Source: Isoetes taiwanensis | Lineage: Eukaryota > Streptophyta > Lycopodiopsida > Isoetales > Isoetaceae | Assembly: GCA_021234155.1 (NCBI GenBank) | Contig: JAJEKV010000109.1 | Location: 2,848,738-2,912,737 of the forward strand | DNA length: 64,000 nt | Direction: 5' to 3' | Shown here: piece by piece, positions 31,831 through 44,395 of the stretch | Layout of the letters: every line of letters begins with the position of its first letter | How positions within the stretch are numbered: position 1 is the stretch's first letter | Position numbers and translations under genes: made by a program | The notes under the pieces: generated by a model | Told to the model about the DNA's origin: nothing | What the model saw: the letters and a program-made list of their open reading frames with translations, nothing else | Databases searched by the model: none

Positions 31831-34311
31831 GTGTTCTTGTGGATAATATTAGAAAGAATGCAATGCAAAAGTATGAAGCTCAATTTGATCTTATCAGAAC
31901 CTGTTATGTAGCTGCATACAAAAGTAAACTGGTTACTGATTAATAACAAAAGAGGAGCACAAATCATACAGGAATCGGCCAAAGAGGAATCGATTCCAAC
32001 AAAGGAACCTGAATCATACAAAAATCGGCAGGAGCCCAAATCATACAAGAATCGGCCAAAGAAGAATCGATTCCAACGAAAGAACTTGGATCATACAAAA
32101 ATCGGTCGATTCTTCATGATATCTGCAGTGGGCCAGTTTTCTTGTTGCTGAAAGGCGGTGCCACGTAGCCTTTCCAAATTCAGCAGCTGGAATTTTCGGG
32201 TCAGCCGCATGTGAACGTCTACGGGGATGCGGATTTCAAAGGGGGAACAACCGGACTTGCCCCCGCAAAAATCCACGCCTATGTGATCGGCCCATTAAAA
32301 AGCTTCCCTAACCAATGGGTATTTGCACTTATATATAACGTAACACTTAAATGATTGATTATTGATTCACTTAAGCGAATCACTTGGGTTCGGCTAAACC
32401 TAAAATTTCATTTCCCCAATGCACATTTGGTGTGATCCATCATTTTTTTGCCCCTCGAATTTCACCTACATATCATGGCAAAAAAAAACTCCAACTCATG
32501 GCACAAATTCTAGATCACAACAAGAAAAACCCAAATCCTAGCAAAAAAAAACCTCAAAATTCACTAAAGTGAATTAGAGTAGATAATTACGTTGGCTCAA
32601 GGGTTAAACCTAGAGAGCTAATAAAGTTCCCATTATAATTATATTAAGAATGTTGCATCATATTAGCCTTCATCGCCTGTCGGTTACCTGGTGAACTAAT
32701 GGCGCCGCCAACAGAGGTTTTTTGTCACAAAGAGTCCTAAAAAAGGGAAGGAGATCTGAAAGAGTGCTTTGCGGCCATAGTCATCCTAAACAACCATGGC
32801 CTTCCCAGAAAAAAAACATCGTAGGCTCTACACGAGATTTTCTGTAGGGATATATTAGTTAGATATCACTACAAGGCAGCCTTCATAGACCTCCATTAAT
32901 GCCATTTAGAGGCAAATCCTTGGAGTTACAAAGCAAGCTATAAGCAATAAGTTACCTTACCAGAATAATTGAGCAATAAGTAAAAAAATGGGCGAAAGCA
33001 CAAATGTGTGTGCAATACAAAACACAAAGCAAAAACTGCCAAAGCTCTACTAAATTGGGCTTAGAATAAGAGCTTAACGCTTGAAGAAATGCTAGATAAG
33101 TTAATCAGTAGGACATAAGTTTACAGAGTCCATAGATCTATGGAAACCCAATATAAAAGCAGCACACTACTATACATGATTTTATGGAAACCCGATACAG
33201 AAGGAGCACACTACTATGCATGATTTTATGTAGTGTGGATAACGATATATCTCAAGTTACATGACTTTCCAAACTGAGGGTCAACTCATCAACTAAAATT
33301 GGAAATGCGGCGGCAATGCCATCACTATTTGGCGGGTTGTAAGGCTATGGGAGGCTAGATCCCCTCACCTGGGCAGATAGAAAGCTAAGATCAAATATGA
33401 GGAGACCCAAATTTAACTTATGAAGGTGCACTAGTGGTCGGCCTGCTCTTCTTCTCCACCAATGTAGAATCTTTTGGTGTTAGAGCTACAATGGACATAC
33501 TTACACTTATTTGAGTGATCTTCATCCTTACTTTTATTGGAAAAGAATGTTGTAATCTTTAGACCTCAATTTTGGATTAAGGTGGTGATGTTATCATTCT
33601 GCCTATCAGGCTTATTATGGAGCTTATGTATTTATTTATTATTATTCTGGTAAGGGACTCGCAAAGAACATAAAAATCGGCCATGTCATTCATGACAACA
33701 GCAGTATACAATGTTTGAATCGCATGGGTGGGGAGCTGACCATAGGAACAACATCGAGCTACCTCGTAAGAAAAGAGATAATAAAGTATGCTTAGGCAAT
33801 AATAAAAGCATTGGTGACAACTTCTCACCGAGATGAAAAACCCTCCCCTTTGGGTTTTTAGTGAAAACCCTAATGAGCAATGGTCCCCAATAACCTTGAT
33901 GGTTGCCTGAAGAATCAAAATGAAGGGAGCGATGTCGAACGCAAGAATGAGTGAACCCGCAAGATAACAGGATACCTGAAAAAAGTGGAACACATGGAAA
34001 GCACTTATTACTGATTAGGGAGAATGAGGAAGAGGAATGGACATTGGGGAGGGGATGACCACTTAAACAACGACAAACAAGCTGATAGAAAATTGATTTG
34101 AGAGCTTAGTATCGACAAAGCATGAAAAAATGTCACTAAGTGGTGGAGGAGAAAATAGCGTCAATCTCAAGGTGGAAACAAACAGCATCACCCAATGGTA
34201 GAATAAAGGAATACCATGCAGGTGGATAATAATCACCATAACAACGATCGATGGGTGGAGGATAAAAGAATTAGTATTGAATAGGAAATAAACATGGAAA
34301 AACAAAATACT
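31544..34311. repeat. 2.77-kb tandem duplication, left unit
   Basis: Starts at caaagtttgttgg inside the transposase gene and runs through the Harbinger right end and ~2 kb of flank. It is nearly identical to 34312-37070, with scattered substitutions and small indels. The flank is largely non-coding. A decayed LINE-like 3' hairpin (minus, about 33800-33880) is the only structure recognised in it. Confidence 0.95.
33800..33885 (-). repeat. Diverged LINE 3'-end-like hairpin
   Basis: The minus strand has AGGGTTTTCACTAAAAACCC, then a G-rich stretch and GGGTTTTTCATC, the same architecture as the LINE 3' block (GGTTTTCCC..GAAAACC, G-run, TTTTTTAATC). A second copy lies at about 36560-36645 because of the tandem duplication. 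No microsatellite tail is seen. Confidence 0.4.
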
Positions 34312-37070
34312 CAAAGTTTGTTGGACATATCCTATAGAAAAACCTGAACTTATAAGAACCACAGATGCTACCTTCTAGCCATAGTGAAGAGCTAAGGTCC
34401 CTCCAGAACACCACTTGTCGCAGAAAAATCCGGTATTCGCGAGGTCTCCTCGAGTTCAAACCCAAAATAATAAGAAGCCAGGAACACAGGATTTGCATAA
34501 CAGATTGAAATAATTGATCCATTGTGTCTTCGTCGTCCTCCCATAGATCGCGAACAAAATCCAAGAAATTAGAGGAAGACATGGTGTTCTTGTGGATAAT
34601 ATTATAAAGAATGCAATGCAAAAGTATGAAGTTCAATTTGATCTTATCAGAACCTGTTATGTAGCTGCATACAAAAGTAAACTGGTTACTGATTAATAAC
34701 AAAAGAGGAGCACAAATCATACAGGAAACGGCCAAAGAGGAATCGATTCCAACAAAAGAACCCGAATCATACAAAAATCGGCAGGAGCCCAAATCATACA
34801 AGAATCGGCCAAAGAAGAATCGATTCCAACGAAAGAACTTGAATCATACAAAAATCGGTCGATTCTTCATGATATCTGCAGTGGGCCAGTTTTCTTGTTG
34901 CGGAAAGGCGGTGCCACGTAGCCTTTCCAAATTCAGCTGCTGGAATTTTCGGGTCAGCCACATGTGAACGGCTATGGGGATCTGGATTTCAGCACAGGGC
35001 AACCGGACTTCAGCCCCTGCAAAAAATCCTGCCCATGTGATCGGCCCATTAAAAAGCTTCCCTAACCAATGGGTATTTGCACTTATATATAACGTAACAC
35101 TTAAATGATTGATTATTGATTCACTTAAGCGAATCACTTGGGTTCGGCTAAACCTAAAATTTCATTTCCCCAATGCACATTTGGTGTGATCCATCATTTT
35201 TTTGCCCCTCGAATTTCACCTACATATCATGGCAAAAAAAAACTCCAACTCATGGCACAAATTCTAGATCACAACAAGAAAAACCCAAATCCTAGCAAAA
35301 AAAAAAACTCAAAATTCACTAAAGTGAATTAGAGTAGATAATTACGTTGGCTCAAGGGTTAAACCTAGAGAGCTAATAAAGTTCCCATTATAATTATATT
35401 AAGAATGTTGCATCATATTAGCCTTCATCGCCTGTCGGTTACCTGGTGAACTAATGGCGCCGCCAACAGAGGTTTTTTGTTACAAAGAGTCCTAAAAAAG
35501 GGAAGGAGATCTGAAAGAGTGCTTTGCGGCCATAGTCATCCTAAACAACCATAGCCTTCCCGGAAAAAAACATCGTAGGCTCTACACGAGATTTTCTGTA
35601 GGGATATATTAGTTAGATATCACTACAGGGCAGCCTTCATAGACCTCCATTAATGCCATTTAGAGGCAAATCCTTGGAGTTGCAAAGCAAGCTATGAGCA
35701 ATAAGTTACCTTACGAGAATAATTGAGCAATAAGCAAAAAAATGGGCGAAAGCACAAATGTATGTGCAATACAAAACACAAAGCAAAAACTGCCAAAGCT
35801 CTACTAAATTGGGCTTAGAATAAGAGCTTAACGCTTGAAGAAATGCTAGATAAGTTAATCAGTAGGACATAAGTTTACAGAGTCCATAGATCTATGGAAA
35901 CCCAATATAAAAGCAGCACACTACTATACATGATTTTATGGAAACCCGATACAGAAGGAGCACACTACTATGCATGATTTTATGTAGTGTGGATAATGAT
36001 ATATCTCAAGTTACATGACTTTCCAAATTGAGGGTCAACTCATCAACTAAAATTGGAAATGCGGCGGCAATGCCATCACTATTTGGCGGGTTGTAAGGCT
36101 ATGGGAGGCTAGATCCCCTCACCTGGGCAGATAGAAAGCTAAGATCAAATATGAGGAGACCCAAATTTAACTTATGAAGGTGCACTAGTGGTCGGCCTGC
36201 TCTTCTTCTCCACCAATGTAGAATCTTTTGGTGTTGGAGCTACAATGGACATAGTTACACTTATTTGAGTGATCTTCAGCCTTACTTTTATTGGAAAAGA
36301 ATGTTGTAATCTTTAGACCTCAATCTTGGATTAAGGTGGTGATGTTATCATTCTGCCTATCAGGCTTATTATGGAGCTTATGTATTTATTTATTATTATT
36401 CTGGTAAGGGACTCGCAAAGAACATAAAAATCGGCCAAGGTTTGTCATTCATGACAACAGCAGTATACAATGTTTGAATCGCATGGGTGGGGAGCTGACC
36501 ATAGGAACAGCATCGAGCTACCTCGTAAGAAAAGAGATAATAAAGTATGCTTAGGCAATAATAAAAGCATTGGTGACAACTTCTCACCGAGATGAAAAAC
36601 CCTCCCCTTTGGGTTTTTAGCGAAAACCCTAATGAGCAATGGTCCCCAATAACCTTGATGGTTGCCTGAAGAATCAAAATGAAGGGAGCGATGTCGAACG
36701 CAAGAATGAGTGAACCCGCAAGACAACAGGATACCTGAAAAAAGTGGAACACATGGAAAGCACTTATTACGGATTAGGGAGAATGAGGAAGAGGAATGGA
36801 CATTGGGGAGGGGGTGACCACTTAAACAACGACAAACAACCTGATAGAAAATTGATTTGAGAGCTTAGTATCAACAAAGCATGAAAAAATGTCACTAAGT
36901 GGTGGAGGAGAAAATAGTGTCAATCTGTGGGTGGAAACAAACAGCATCACCCAATGGTAGAATAAAGGAATACCATGCAGGTGGATAATAATCACCATAA
37001 CAACGATCGATGGGTGGAGGATAAAAGAGTTAGTATTGAATAGGAAATAAACATGGAAAAACAAAATACT
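34312..37070. repeat. 2.76-kb tandem duplication, right unit
   Basis: Begins with the same caaagtttgttgg phrase directly after the end of the left unit. It carries a second copy of the transposase N-terminus (minus, about 34312-34590) and of the Harbinger right end (about 35030-35048). It diverges from the left unit most in the Harbinger subterminal region (about 34940-35035), elsewhere by isolated changes. It lacks 12 bases (four codons) present at about 31802-31813. Confidence 0.95.
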
Positions 37071-37261
37071 CAAATAACATATAAGGGCGGGTAGGGGAGG
37101 AAGCAATGGGCAAGGAAGAGACGATGATGTGAGAAGACGTCAATTACTAGCCACAAGAATGAACAACACTTACATAGATGGTAGACCCTTCTTAGAATGC
37201 CGACCGAAAGCTTGGATCGATGCCTTTAATGAAAATATAAATATCTTGTCTACAAAAAGAG

Positions 37262-37294
<33 letters not shown>

Positions 37295-39210
37295 AAGAAA
37301 AAGTTACGATAATTGAGGGGCAGGCATGAGGCAACCCCATTCATACAGTAGGGCCTCCTCTTTGCTGACTCTCATCATGACATAAACCATTGAGGTTGAA
37401 CCTAGTCGTGATTCCACCCTTGTAATGCCATGATTTTTTAAATACATCAATTTCCTTGTTCTCCATATTTTTACCCTTCTTAGGTTAGCAGGCTTAATGA
37501 TTCCAAAATCCGACTATCCCAACAATTTCTTCTAACCTATTGCAGGTTTTTTTTTTCCTAAAGATGTAAGAAACAACTCTCACTCTAGCTATCCTTTGTC
37601 TATTTTAAAAAGCATGAAGGTTTTCAATCTACTTGTTATGGTTCACATGGTAAGGATATATTCTAATTAGAGTTAAAGCTAAAGTAGTTTGTACAAAAAG
37701 TGTTTGTCTAATAATAATTATTCATCCCCATAGTTTCTTTTATAGTTACGTCTACCTCTTCCTTTCAAACCAATTTTGGCTTTAGTTCTTTTTATATTTA
37801 TGTTTGACCTTTAAACGTAAGGATACTATCTTGGCTCAACTATATTTAAACTCCAGGACTTTAACCATTAAATAATATCTTGGCTCCAAGATATTATTTA
37901 ACCATAACCATTATAAGGTCTCCTTGCCATTTATTTGCCTTTCTTTGCCCATAATTTGCCATTCTTACACACCCATGCTAGTCCACCAAGACTAACGTCC
38001 AAGACCACTCCCCCGAGCTACCATATTCATAACAATTCTTCCCTTTTTGGAAGCAACTGACCTCAGTTGTAAACCACAAATTAAGCACCAATTCAATGAG
38101 CACCAATTCAATTTGTACATGAGCACCAACATGATCCATTTAAGGGCCAAAGACTAGGATTAAGATCTCACAAATAGCACCAACTATTTGTGACAATCAC
38201 ATCGGTTGTGGCTAAAGATTAAGATAAAGATCCAGGGAAGATTTAATTATTCTTTTAAGATATATTAGCAAAGCTTAAGGTCTACTAGAGAAAATTTAAG
38301 TTTTAAGATAAAGGCAAGATTAAGAAAAGATCAAGGTTTCCGTTGAAGCACCGACTCCAACCAGTAGCACCAACTACTGCTCAAAACTGTAGACACAATC
38401 TAGAATTTCAATGTCATCCTTTAACATCAACAATTATGGCATCAACTATTGTGCAACTATTAATGGCATGATCATTCATTAGAAGGAAGCAACACAATCA
38501 TAAAATAGATTTACAATTTCTCTAAAGGCACAAATTCTTTAAAATCTTTTAACAGATTTTGAAGTCACCTCTACTACAATTTCTTACAAACAGATATTCA
38601 ATATCAAGATGTCTTACTGAAACAATGGGGCACACTTTACATTGTTTAGAAAGTAGGTCACGCCAATCTGAATAGAGAAGAAAAGAAAAAATTAAAGACA
38701 GACAGTTGTGCAATCTAAGTACGTATGACGAAACATAAAAAGCTTTACCCCTCTATGCAATGCACATGCAATGATTTCACTAGCTAAAATTCCATTGTTA
38801 TTACCTGAAATTTAAGAACCTTCATAAACATAGATAGTTAGATGAAGCAAGCATAAAAATAATTTGCATTTCTGCTGTGTTAATTAGGTCGGGCTTTTCT
38901 TGTTTTGCATTAGGCCACCAGACTTCAGAGAAATAGATTTGGGGTTCCATTTCATTGATAGGATGCAAGGAGGTTGAAATCATTCGATTCTATATAAGCA
39001 GGTTTGTTTGCCACTATTAATTTATGAATTCACTATTAATTAACCATCTATGAGCAAAACTAATGGATAATTAGTTGTCTCCATAGCTCGTTCTTGAACT
39101 CTCCATCTCCTCCTCTAGAAAAGAAAAAATAATATTTATAACATAACTGCATCCCGTAGTCTAACCTTCAACGCTCCATATATATTGTGCTTGTCCTAAT
39201 CAAGAGTAAC
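37071..39210. other. AT-rich intergenic DNA with poly-A tract
   Basis: A ~30-base A-run at 37261-37292. The remainder is low-complexity and shows no gene, RNA or repeat that I can support. Confidence 0.4.
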
Positions 39211-39217
39211 CATGAAA

Positions 39218-39682
39218 TCACAAAATCACCCAACACAACTCTTTTGGGTTGTCCAGCATTTCCACCTCATAGACGTCTCCTCCTAGCCGCCTTCTAGTTT
39301 TATAGAAAAAATCACGATTGGCAGAGATGGTACAACTTGGAGTTATTTGATTGGCCTTCCAGCGTGGCAATTTTTCTGGAATCATCAATATATTATGAAG
39401 TGACACATACCCAACACATAATATAAACAAAATGCGCGTCAAAGAAAAAAAAATGATTGGTGGGTTGAGCTAACCAAAACACCCACATGTACAGGGCAAC
39501 ATGACATTCCCACTTATAATAGGAACTCTAAAATCCTCCAAGCATAAAGTAAAAACGAGGTGCTGCGCACAGAGGGTTGCCCTCCGTGCCTTGAGGGTGA
39601 AGTGGCTTAAATCATACTTCAAAATCATGTTTTCACAATCAATCAAAATTGCTACTTCAAACAATACAATACTTGATACCAT
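39218..39682 (-). pseudogene. Possible PIF/Harbinger transposase remnant
   Basis: Minus-strand pieces VLFEVAILIDCENMIL and CVGYVSLHNILMIPEKLPR resemble, in order and spacing, the first-Asp region (FQVAIVIDGSHIPL) and the later dxGYxLxxxLxxP region of PIF transposases. Stops separate them, and the intervening part is poorly conserved. Weak but ordered similarity only. Confidence 0.3.
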
Positions 39683-39689
39683 GAGTTTA

Positions 39690-41340
39690 TGAAGATTGGC
39701 CTGAAGAAATCTCTGGCCCTTGTCATCATAACAACCCCAAAATTTGCTCTACGTGTAGTTTTTTGTTGTGTTTTTTGCAAAAAAACAACTAAAATCCATG
39801 TATACTATTATTCCGAAAATGCTAGAAATGACGCGTAGTTTTTGTGTGCGGTTTTTTACACATAGAACATGCGTAGTTTTTAAGGGTGGTTTTTAAACAG
39901 AAATAACGCGTGTAGTTTTGATGTAGTTTTTGAAAAGTTGCCATTGTTTTTAATTGTTGGTTTTCTCAAAAAGTATATGTAATTTTAAAGAAGACTCTAC
40001 AGTGGTCCTTTATTAATTTTGACGTGTACACAATATGATATGTAGTTAATAGAAAGATAACAAAAGCAAAATGAAACAAACATCTTATATGCAGGCTAAA
40101 AGCAATGGCTGTCATCCCTGCGATATGATCATGCAATACTGATATTGGCAAACCATCTGGCAAGTGACAATGTAAAATCATGTGCATGAAAAGCCGAAAT
40201 CCCTGGCAGGGCACTTAGCACATCACTTCCCAAAACCCGAACGATTTTCTGCCTTATAAAATACACAAAATTTTACAGTAATCTAAAGCCAATGTTCATT
40301 ACATACCCTTGACACCTAACGATTACTACATTTATGTAAAGTAAAATCAAAGCCGTCCACTTCTCACTCACGAAAAGTTCTGGTGGCAAACAGTATGTGC
40401 CCAATTCTTAGGAATTTTAGCAACCTACCTATTATAGGTCTGTCAGTCAAAATCTACGGGTTTCTTTAAATTTTTCCAAATGAAATCTAGATTTACAAAG
40501 GCCATTTAAGCTAGAATTTTTCCAAATGAAATCTAGATTTACAAAAGCCATTTTGCCTAGCTTAAATTTTATAGGGGATATACTTGGTTAAGTTTCTACT
40601 AGAGTTTAACTAAGTTGCTCTTGCGGAAAAAATAAATAAGACTTCGGCATTCACCCAAGTCCTTACTACAATTCACTTAATTAAATGACATTAGCAAAAA
40701 AATCCGACCAACACACTCCCACAAGGCAAATATCTTCATAATAAATGGCACCCTCCCACAAGACGAGACAAAACACAATCCCACAAAAATTGAGGACTGT
40801 AACCTCCTCGGGCAGGGAGACAAATGGTAAAAGCCACAACGAGGCATAAAACCAACTCAACGAACTTGTAACGAAGATTTAGCATTAATAAGATTCCTAT
40901 TGTGGCCAACATAATTGGAAATGTTACCTCATGCTTTGAAGCGTTAAACTTCTAGCATACAGTTTGCTGGTATCATAAAACTATGATGAGCATACATAGA
41001 TACAACGCTTTACACAGTTGGATATATAAATATGCACGCATTTGAATTTATTTTGCATATTCATTTCCACATTCATCCTTGAATATACAATTGAGTGGTC
41101 TCCTAGGAAATGTTCATTTGTCTCCGGATTCTCCAAGGCCAAATGCGAAAAATACAGACCATAACATATTTCAATAACTATAGTACTATGCCCCTCAGTA
41201 TTATATTGCTGGCCAACTAAATATAAATTGAACCCCTTCTATAGAGAAAAAATAATAGAATGTCAAATGAGTCCCCAAGGACTATTTGCTTAAGGTTGAG
41301 ACAAATGGAAATTCTTATGGATGCTGCCTAGTGGCGTGAC
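39690..41340. other. Intergenic DNA with short direct repeats
   Basis: Contains recurring 'cg(c)gtagtttt' phrases (39750-39930) and a ~37-base direct duplication of 'tttttccaaatgaaatctag' sequence (about 40471-40507 and 40516-40553). No gene seen. Confidence 0.45.
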
Positions 41341-41348
41341 GTTAAAAT

Positions 41349-41349
41349 A

Positions 41350-41405
<56 letters not shown>
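41349..41405. repeat. (CTAT)n microsatellite
   Basis: About 14 tetranucleotide units, directly adjoining the BUB3 stop codon region. Confidence 0.95.
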
Positions 41406-41409
41406 TAGA

Positions 41410-41939
41410 CTAAGCTTGAGCATACACTTTTGGTGTTGGCTTAATCTCTGCTTCGTTGACCCTGCGCACATAGATCGCATCTGGCTCGTGTCTGTATGGA
41501 AAAAGAAAGCATGATTCATACACCAATATTAAGGAAGCAATTGCCAGTAATTGACCATCCCTACTGAATGATAGTGCGGCGATGCTGGTAGGGTATCTTG
41601 AATACTGCAATAAAAGATGACTTTAGACTGAATTACAAGTCCATTTAGAAATTGGTCCAAACTCTAGTCAACTGTGCATTAACCTACTGTCTGGACTATA
41701 CTAAGTATTAAGCATAAGATTACCATCCCATAATACGTAACCATCACAGCCACCAGTTGCAAAAGTGCCATAGCTGTACAAAACAACATGGAACATCGCT
41801 ACAATTACTGAAAACACCCTAGGAATGTTGTTCCTTCATGAAAATGATAGTAACTTACATGGGGTGGAAAGCAATAACATTCACTAGATACACCATGTCC
41901 CTGCCAGCCTCTGATTTACGATGGCATTTGAATGCATAT
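41410..41939 (-). pseudogene. BUB3: BUB3 C-terminal exons, copy A
   Basis: Three minus-strand exons of the WD40 spindle-checkpoint protein BUB3. 41939-41859 encodes [20 protein letters not shown] and IAFHP. 41773 to about 41727 encodes YGTFATGGCDGYV then a damaged LWDGN. 41604-41410 encodes [33 protein letters not shown] and a stop. Acceptor and donor sites of the first exon are intact. The second exon has lost codons and its donor, and the last has an insertion in place of the SYTxEEGxKP segment. The preceding exon, [20 protein letters not shown], is at 48246-48171, about 6.2 kb away, and its donor phase (two bases, AA) fits this copy. BUB3 docks BUB1/BUBR1 at kinetochores. Confidence 0.85.
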
Positions 41940-43060
41940 CTGTCAAAAGATCGCTATGATCCTAGTTTCCTTGGGCATCTACGTGTTAGCATTTCGTCTA
42001 TCGCCTTCTAGGAAGACCCACAGACATGCTTTAAAGACAACAGATTCTAGGGAAAAAAAATTCTTAGGGTCTTTTTGCTTGGGCATCTTGGTCTTTTTTT
42101 CACTAACATTAATGTATTTTCCCTTTTTTCACTAATATTAGTGTATTATATGTTCACATGTAGAGTGCAAATTTATATAAAGTATTTCTCATATATATTC
42201 TTTGTGCATGAGCCCTCTAATTGTTTTTGGTGCTTTTTAGATGTACTTATGTGTTAGCAGGCTTGCCTTTTCCATGTGATTTTCCAGCATCACATGTGGT
42301 AGGTATACGCTCTAGAGCTGCTATTTGTCTAAACACGTAATATTTTTTGCACTGTGATTATTGTTTGATTCATTTGAATCCTATTATAGTTGTCTTATAA
42401 ATTCAATTTCATGAATTTATAGTTGTTCTTTATCAATCTTCTCATCTCAATTGGTATATAATTGATGGTCCGTTAAAAGATGGGAGGATGAAAAAACTTT
42501 ATAAAATACATAAATAAACTTGGCTAAATGGATGAGTTGGCGGTTGTATATGCCGAGCAAAATAATGCAATGTGGTCTAGCTCTTCAGCCAATTCCTGAA
42601 GGTTATGCAAGGTGGTTTGGCTCTTCAGCCAATTCCTGAAGTTTTTCTTTCTTATGCAGAATGTCTACTCATGGACTGCTATATGTTCTGCACTTTCACG
42701 CTGTGAAAATAATGGCAATAAAGTATTCTTGAAATATCATAAAGCTTGTAATATCTCTATTGACGTGTATGTTAAATGTGATTACATGAATGATGTTGTG
42801 TAAGTCTTTCATTGTATGTATATGGGAAACACTATACCATGAAATACAATCATCTCAGACATGTAGGAGGAACATGCACGAGAAAAATGCAGGAGGGATG
42901 AAGCTAGAACATTTGAAAATGATGATGCCAGTTATATTAATGTTTTAGGGGAACTGCTGGATTATATTAATGTTTTAGTGGAACTGCTGGATCATAGCCC
43001 TGGAACATAAAACTTGATAGACTTCCAGTTTTTAAAATCTGAATACTACTTCCAGAATAT
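41940..43060. other. Intergenic/intronic DNA with three short tandem duplications
   Basis: About 42567-42602 is repeated at 42606-42642 ('gctcttcagccaattcctga'), and about 42932-42961 at 42962-42991 ('ttatattaatgttttag'). The homology with BUB3 copy B ends at 'gatcctag' near 41971. No gene recognised. Confidence 0.5.
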
Positions 43061-43065
43061 CATCA

Positions 43066-43171
43066 TTAGTATTGTTCCCTTGAAAACCTTTCGAGGCAGG
43101 GGTTTTTTAATCCTAGTAGTAATGATTGTACTAGCCCATTATATGGGTCCCATGACCTATTGGTCTCTGTG
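43066..43171 (+). mobile_element. LINE 3' end, copy 6
   Basis: Plus-strand 3' hairpin block (CCCTTGAAAACC, GGGGTTTTTTAATC) and terminal block ending GGTCTCTGTGGA. Only ~105 bases remain. Instead of a microsatellite tail it joins directly to the centre of a foldback element, sharing 'gga' at the junction. It is closest to copy 4 ('cctagtagtaatgattgtactagccc'). Confidence 0.85.
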
Positions 43172-43500
43172 GATAGGCATATTCACCCCTTATTCCTTAA
43201 TCTACACCGTACACAAAATTCCTCGTTTGTGGGGTATGGATGTATAGACATTATGATACTGTATAACAAGATTTGAAAAATATTATAAGATTTCAGGTAA
43301 CATACTATATGGTGTTGATTTTGTACGTGCAAAACATACTTATAGAGGCTCTCGCTGCCCTACGTCACCCCCCGTGTGAATATGCACCCAAACAAAAGGG
43401 GGTTTAAGGGGGAATTTAATTTTAAGGTGTGTAATGTAATGGTTTGTGTTATAACTTTAAAAAAATTTTGCCCCTTCGGGGCGAAAAACAAACAACATTA
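43168..43500 (+). mobile_element. Foldback element, partial copy 3
   Basis: From 'ggataggcatattcacccc' this matches 1648-1964: the centre, right arm (CACCCCCCGTGTGAATATGC at about 43367-43386) and the following A/T-flanked hairpin (GCCCCTTCGGGGC at about 43470). The left arm is missing, replaced by the LINE 3' end. Confidence 0.85.
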
Positions 43501-43748
43501 CATGACACTTGGCACCTATGTTGTCGTATATTTAAAAAATGCCATCTTGGTTACATATGTTGTGGGGTCTTGGGCACTTCAACTTCAAAATAAGCACAAC
43601 TTTTACAAGAACTCACAAGAAATAAACGTGGGAGTATTCTTGTCCAAGAGTAGAGGGCCTCCCAAAATGTACACTAAATTTTTAAGGAGGGGGCCAAAAA
43701 AAGTACCCAAAACTCACCTCCGCATTAACGTGGGGGGCGTCCACCCAT

Positions 43749-43858
43749 AAAACTTGGAAAAAGGGGAGGGGGTACCTAGAAAGAGGTCATGTGGCCGCCG
43801 TGTAAAACTTGGAAAAGGGGGGAGGGTAGCTAGAAAGAGGTCATATGGCCGCCGTGTC
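43749..43858. repeat. ~54-bp tandem duplication
   Basis: 'aaaacttggaaaa..gg.gag..' through 'agaaagaggtcat(g/a)tggccgccgtgt' occurs twice in direct succession with a few differences. Confidence 0.8.
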
Positions 43859-43859
43859 T

Positions 43860-44395
43860 ACTGCCTCTGTGCAACCCAAAATTTTAAACCTAGACCTCGA
43901 GTCGTCATCCCAAAATTTCAAGGCCTAAATTTCAAGGTGTCACCACTGCCTCTGGCAACCCCCAAAATTAATTTAGACTTGAGTGCGGGAGGGGCAGTGT
44001 CTATCTCTTATATGTCAAATGTTTGCATTTGGGGCAATCCAAAAGAAAAAAAAAAAAAACTGTCATTTTACTTTCCTAATTACACTATCTTAAACTGAAG
44101 AGAATTCAAAGGAGAGTGCTGTTCCTCTTGTTTCACGTGCCATTTTGATATTGTAAGAATGCTTTCATATGTCTGCTAATTCAAGGTTTCCTTTCTATAA
44201 AGCTACATATATATGCAACTGAAACTAAAAGGGAAAACGGTACTCTGAACAATGCAAACTTTTACTTTGCCCTATATTACTATCTACAGAGATGCACATT
44301 TGCTGAAAAAGAAGAGAATGATTCTACAAGTTAATTCGTTCCGTTCGGTTTCCATGATACTTATACTTTACAGAACTGGCTCATTTTCCCCATTT
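43860..44395. other. Unassigned sequence
   Basis: Contains 'caaaatttcaaggcctaaatttcaagg' internal repetition near 43910. No gene recognised. Confidence 0.35.

Larger units (their letters stand above)
27935..32294. mobile_element. PIF/Harbinger element with convergent genes, split by a LINE
   Basis: The right end, read inward, is TGGGCCGATCACAT (32294-32281), flanked by TTA (32295-32297). The left end is TGGGTCGTTCACATG (27935), flanked by GTA, so the 3-base target duplication is imperfect. GTTCACATG/GATCACATG motifs recur near both ends. Inside are a plus-strand Myb-like ORF1 and a minus-strand DDE transposase arranged tail to tail, the two-gene plan of PIF/Harbinger. A LINE occupies about 28640-29763. 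The left boundary is inferred; the right one is firmer. Confidence 0.6.

Noticed and set aside
33577-33993. 138-codon minus-strand frame in the tandem duplication
   Set aside because: Its duplicate at 36.4-36.75 kb is shortened by an indel, composition is hydrophobic and non-specific, and part overlaps a LINE-like 3' hairpin.
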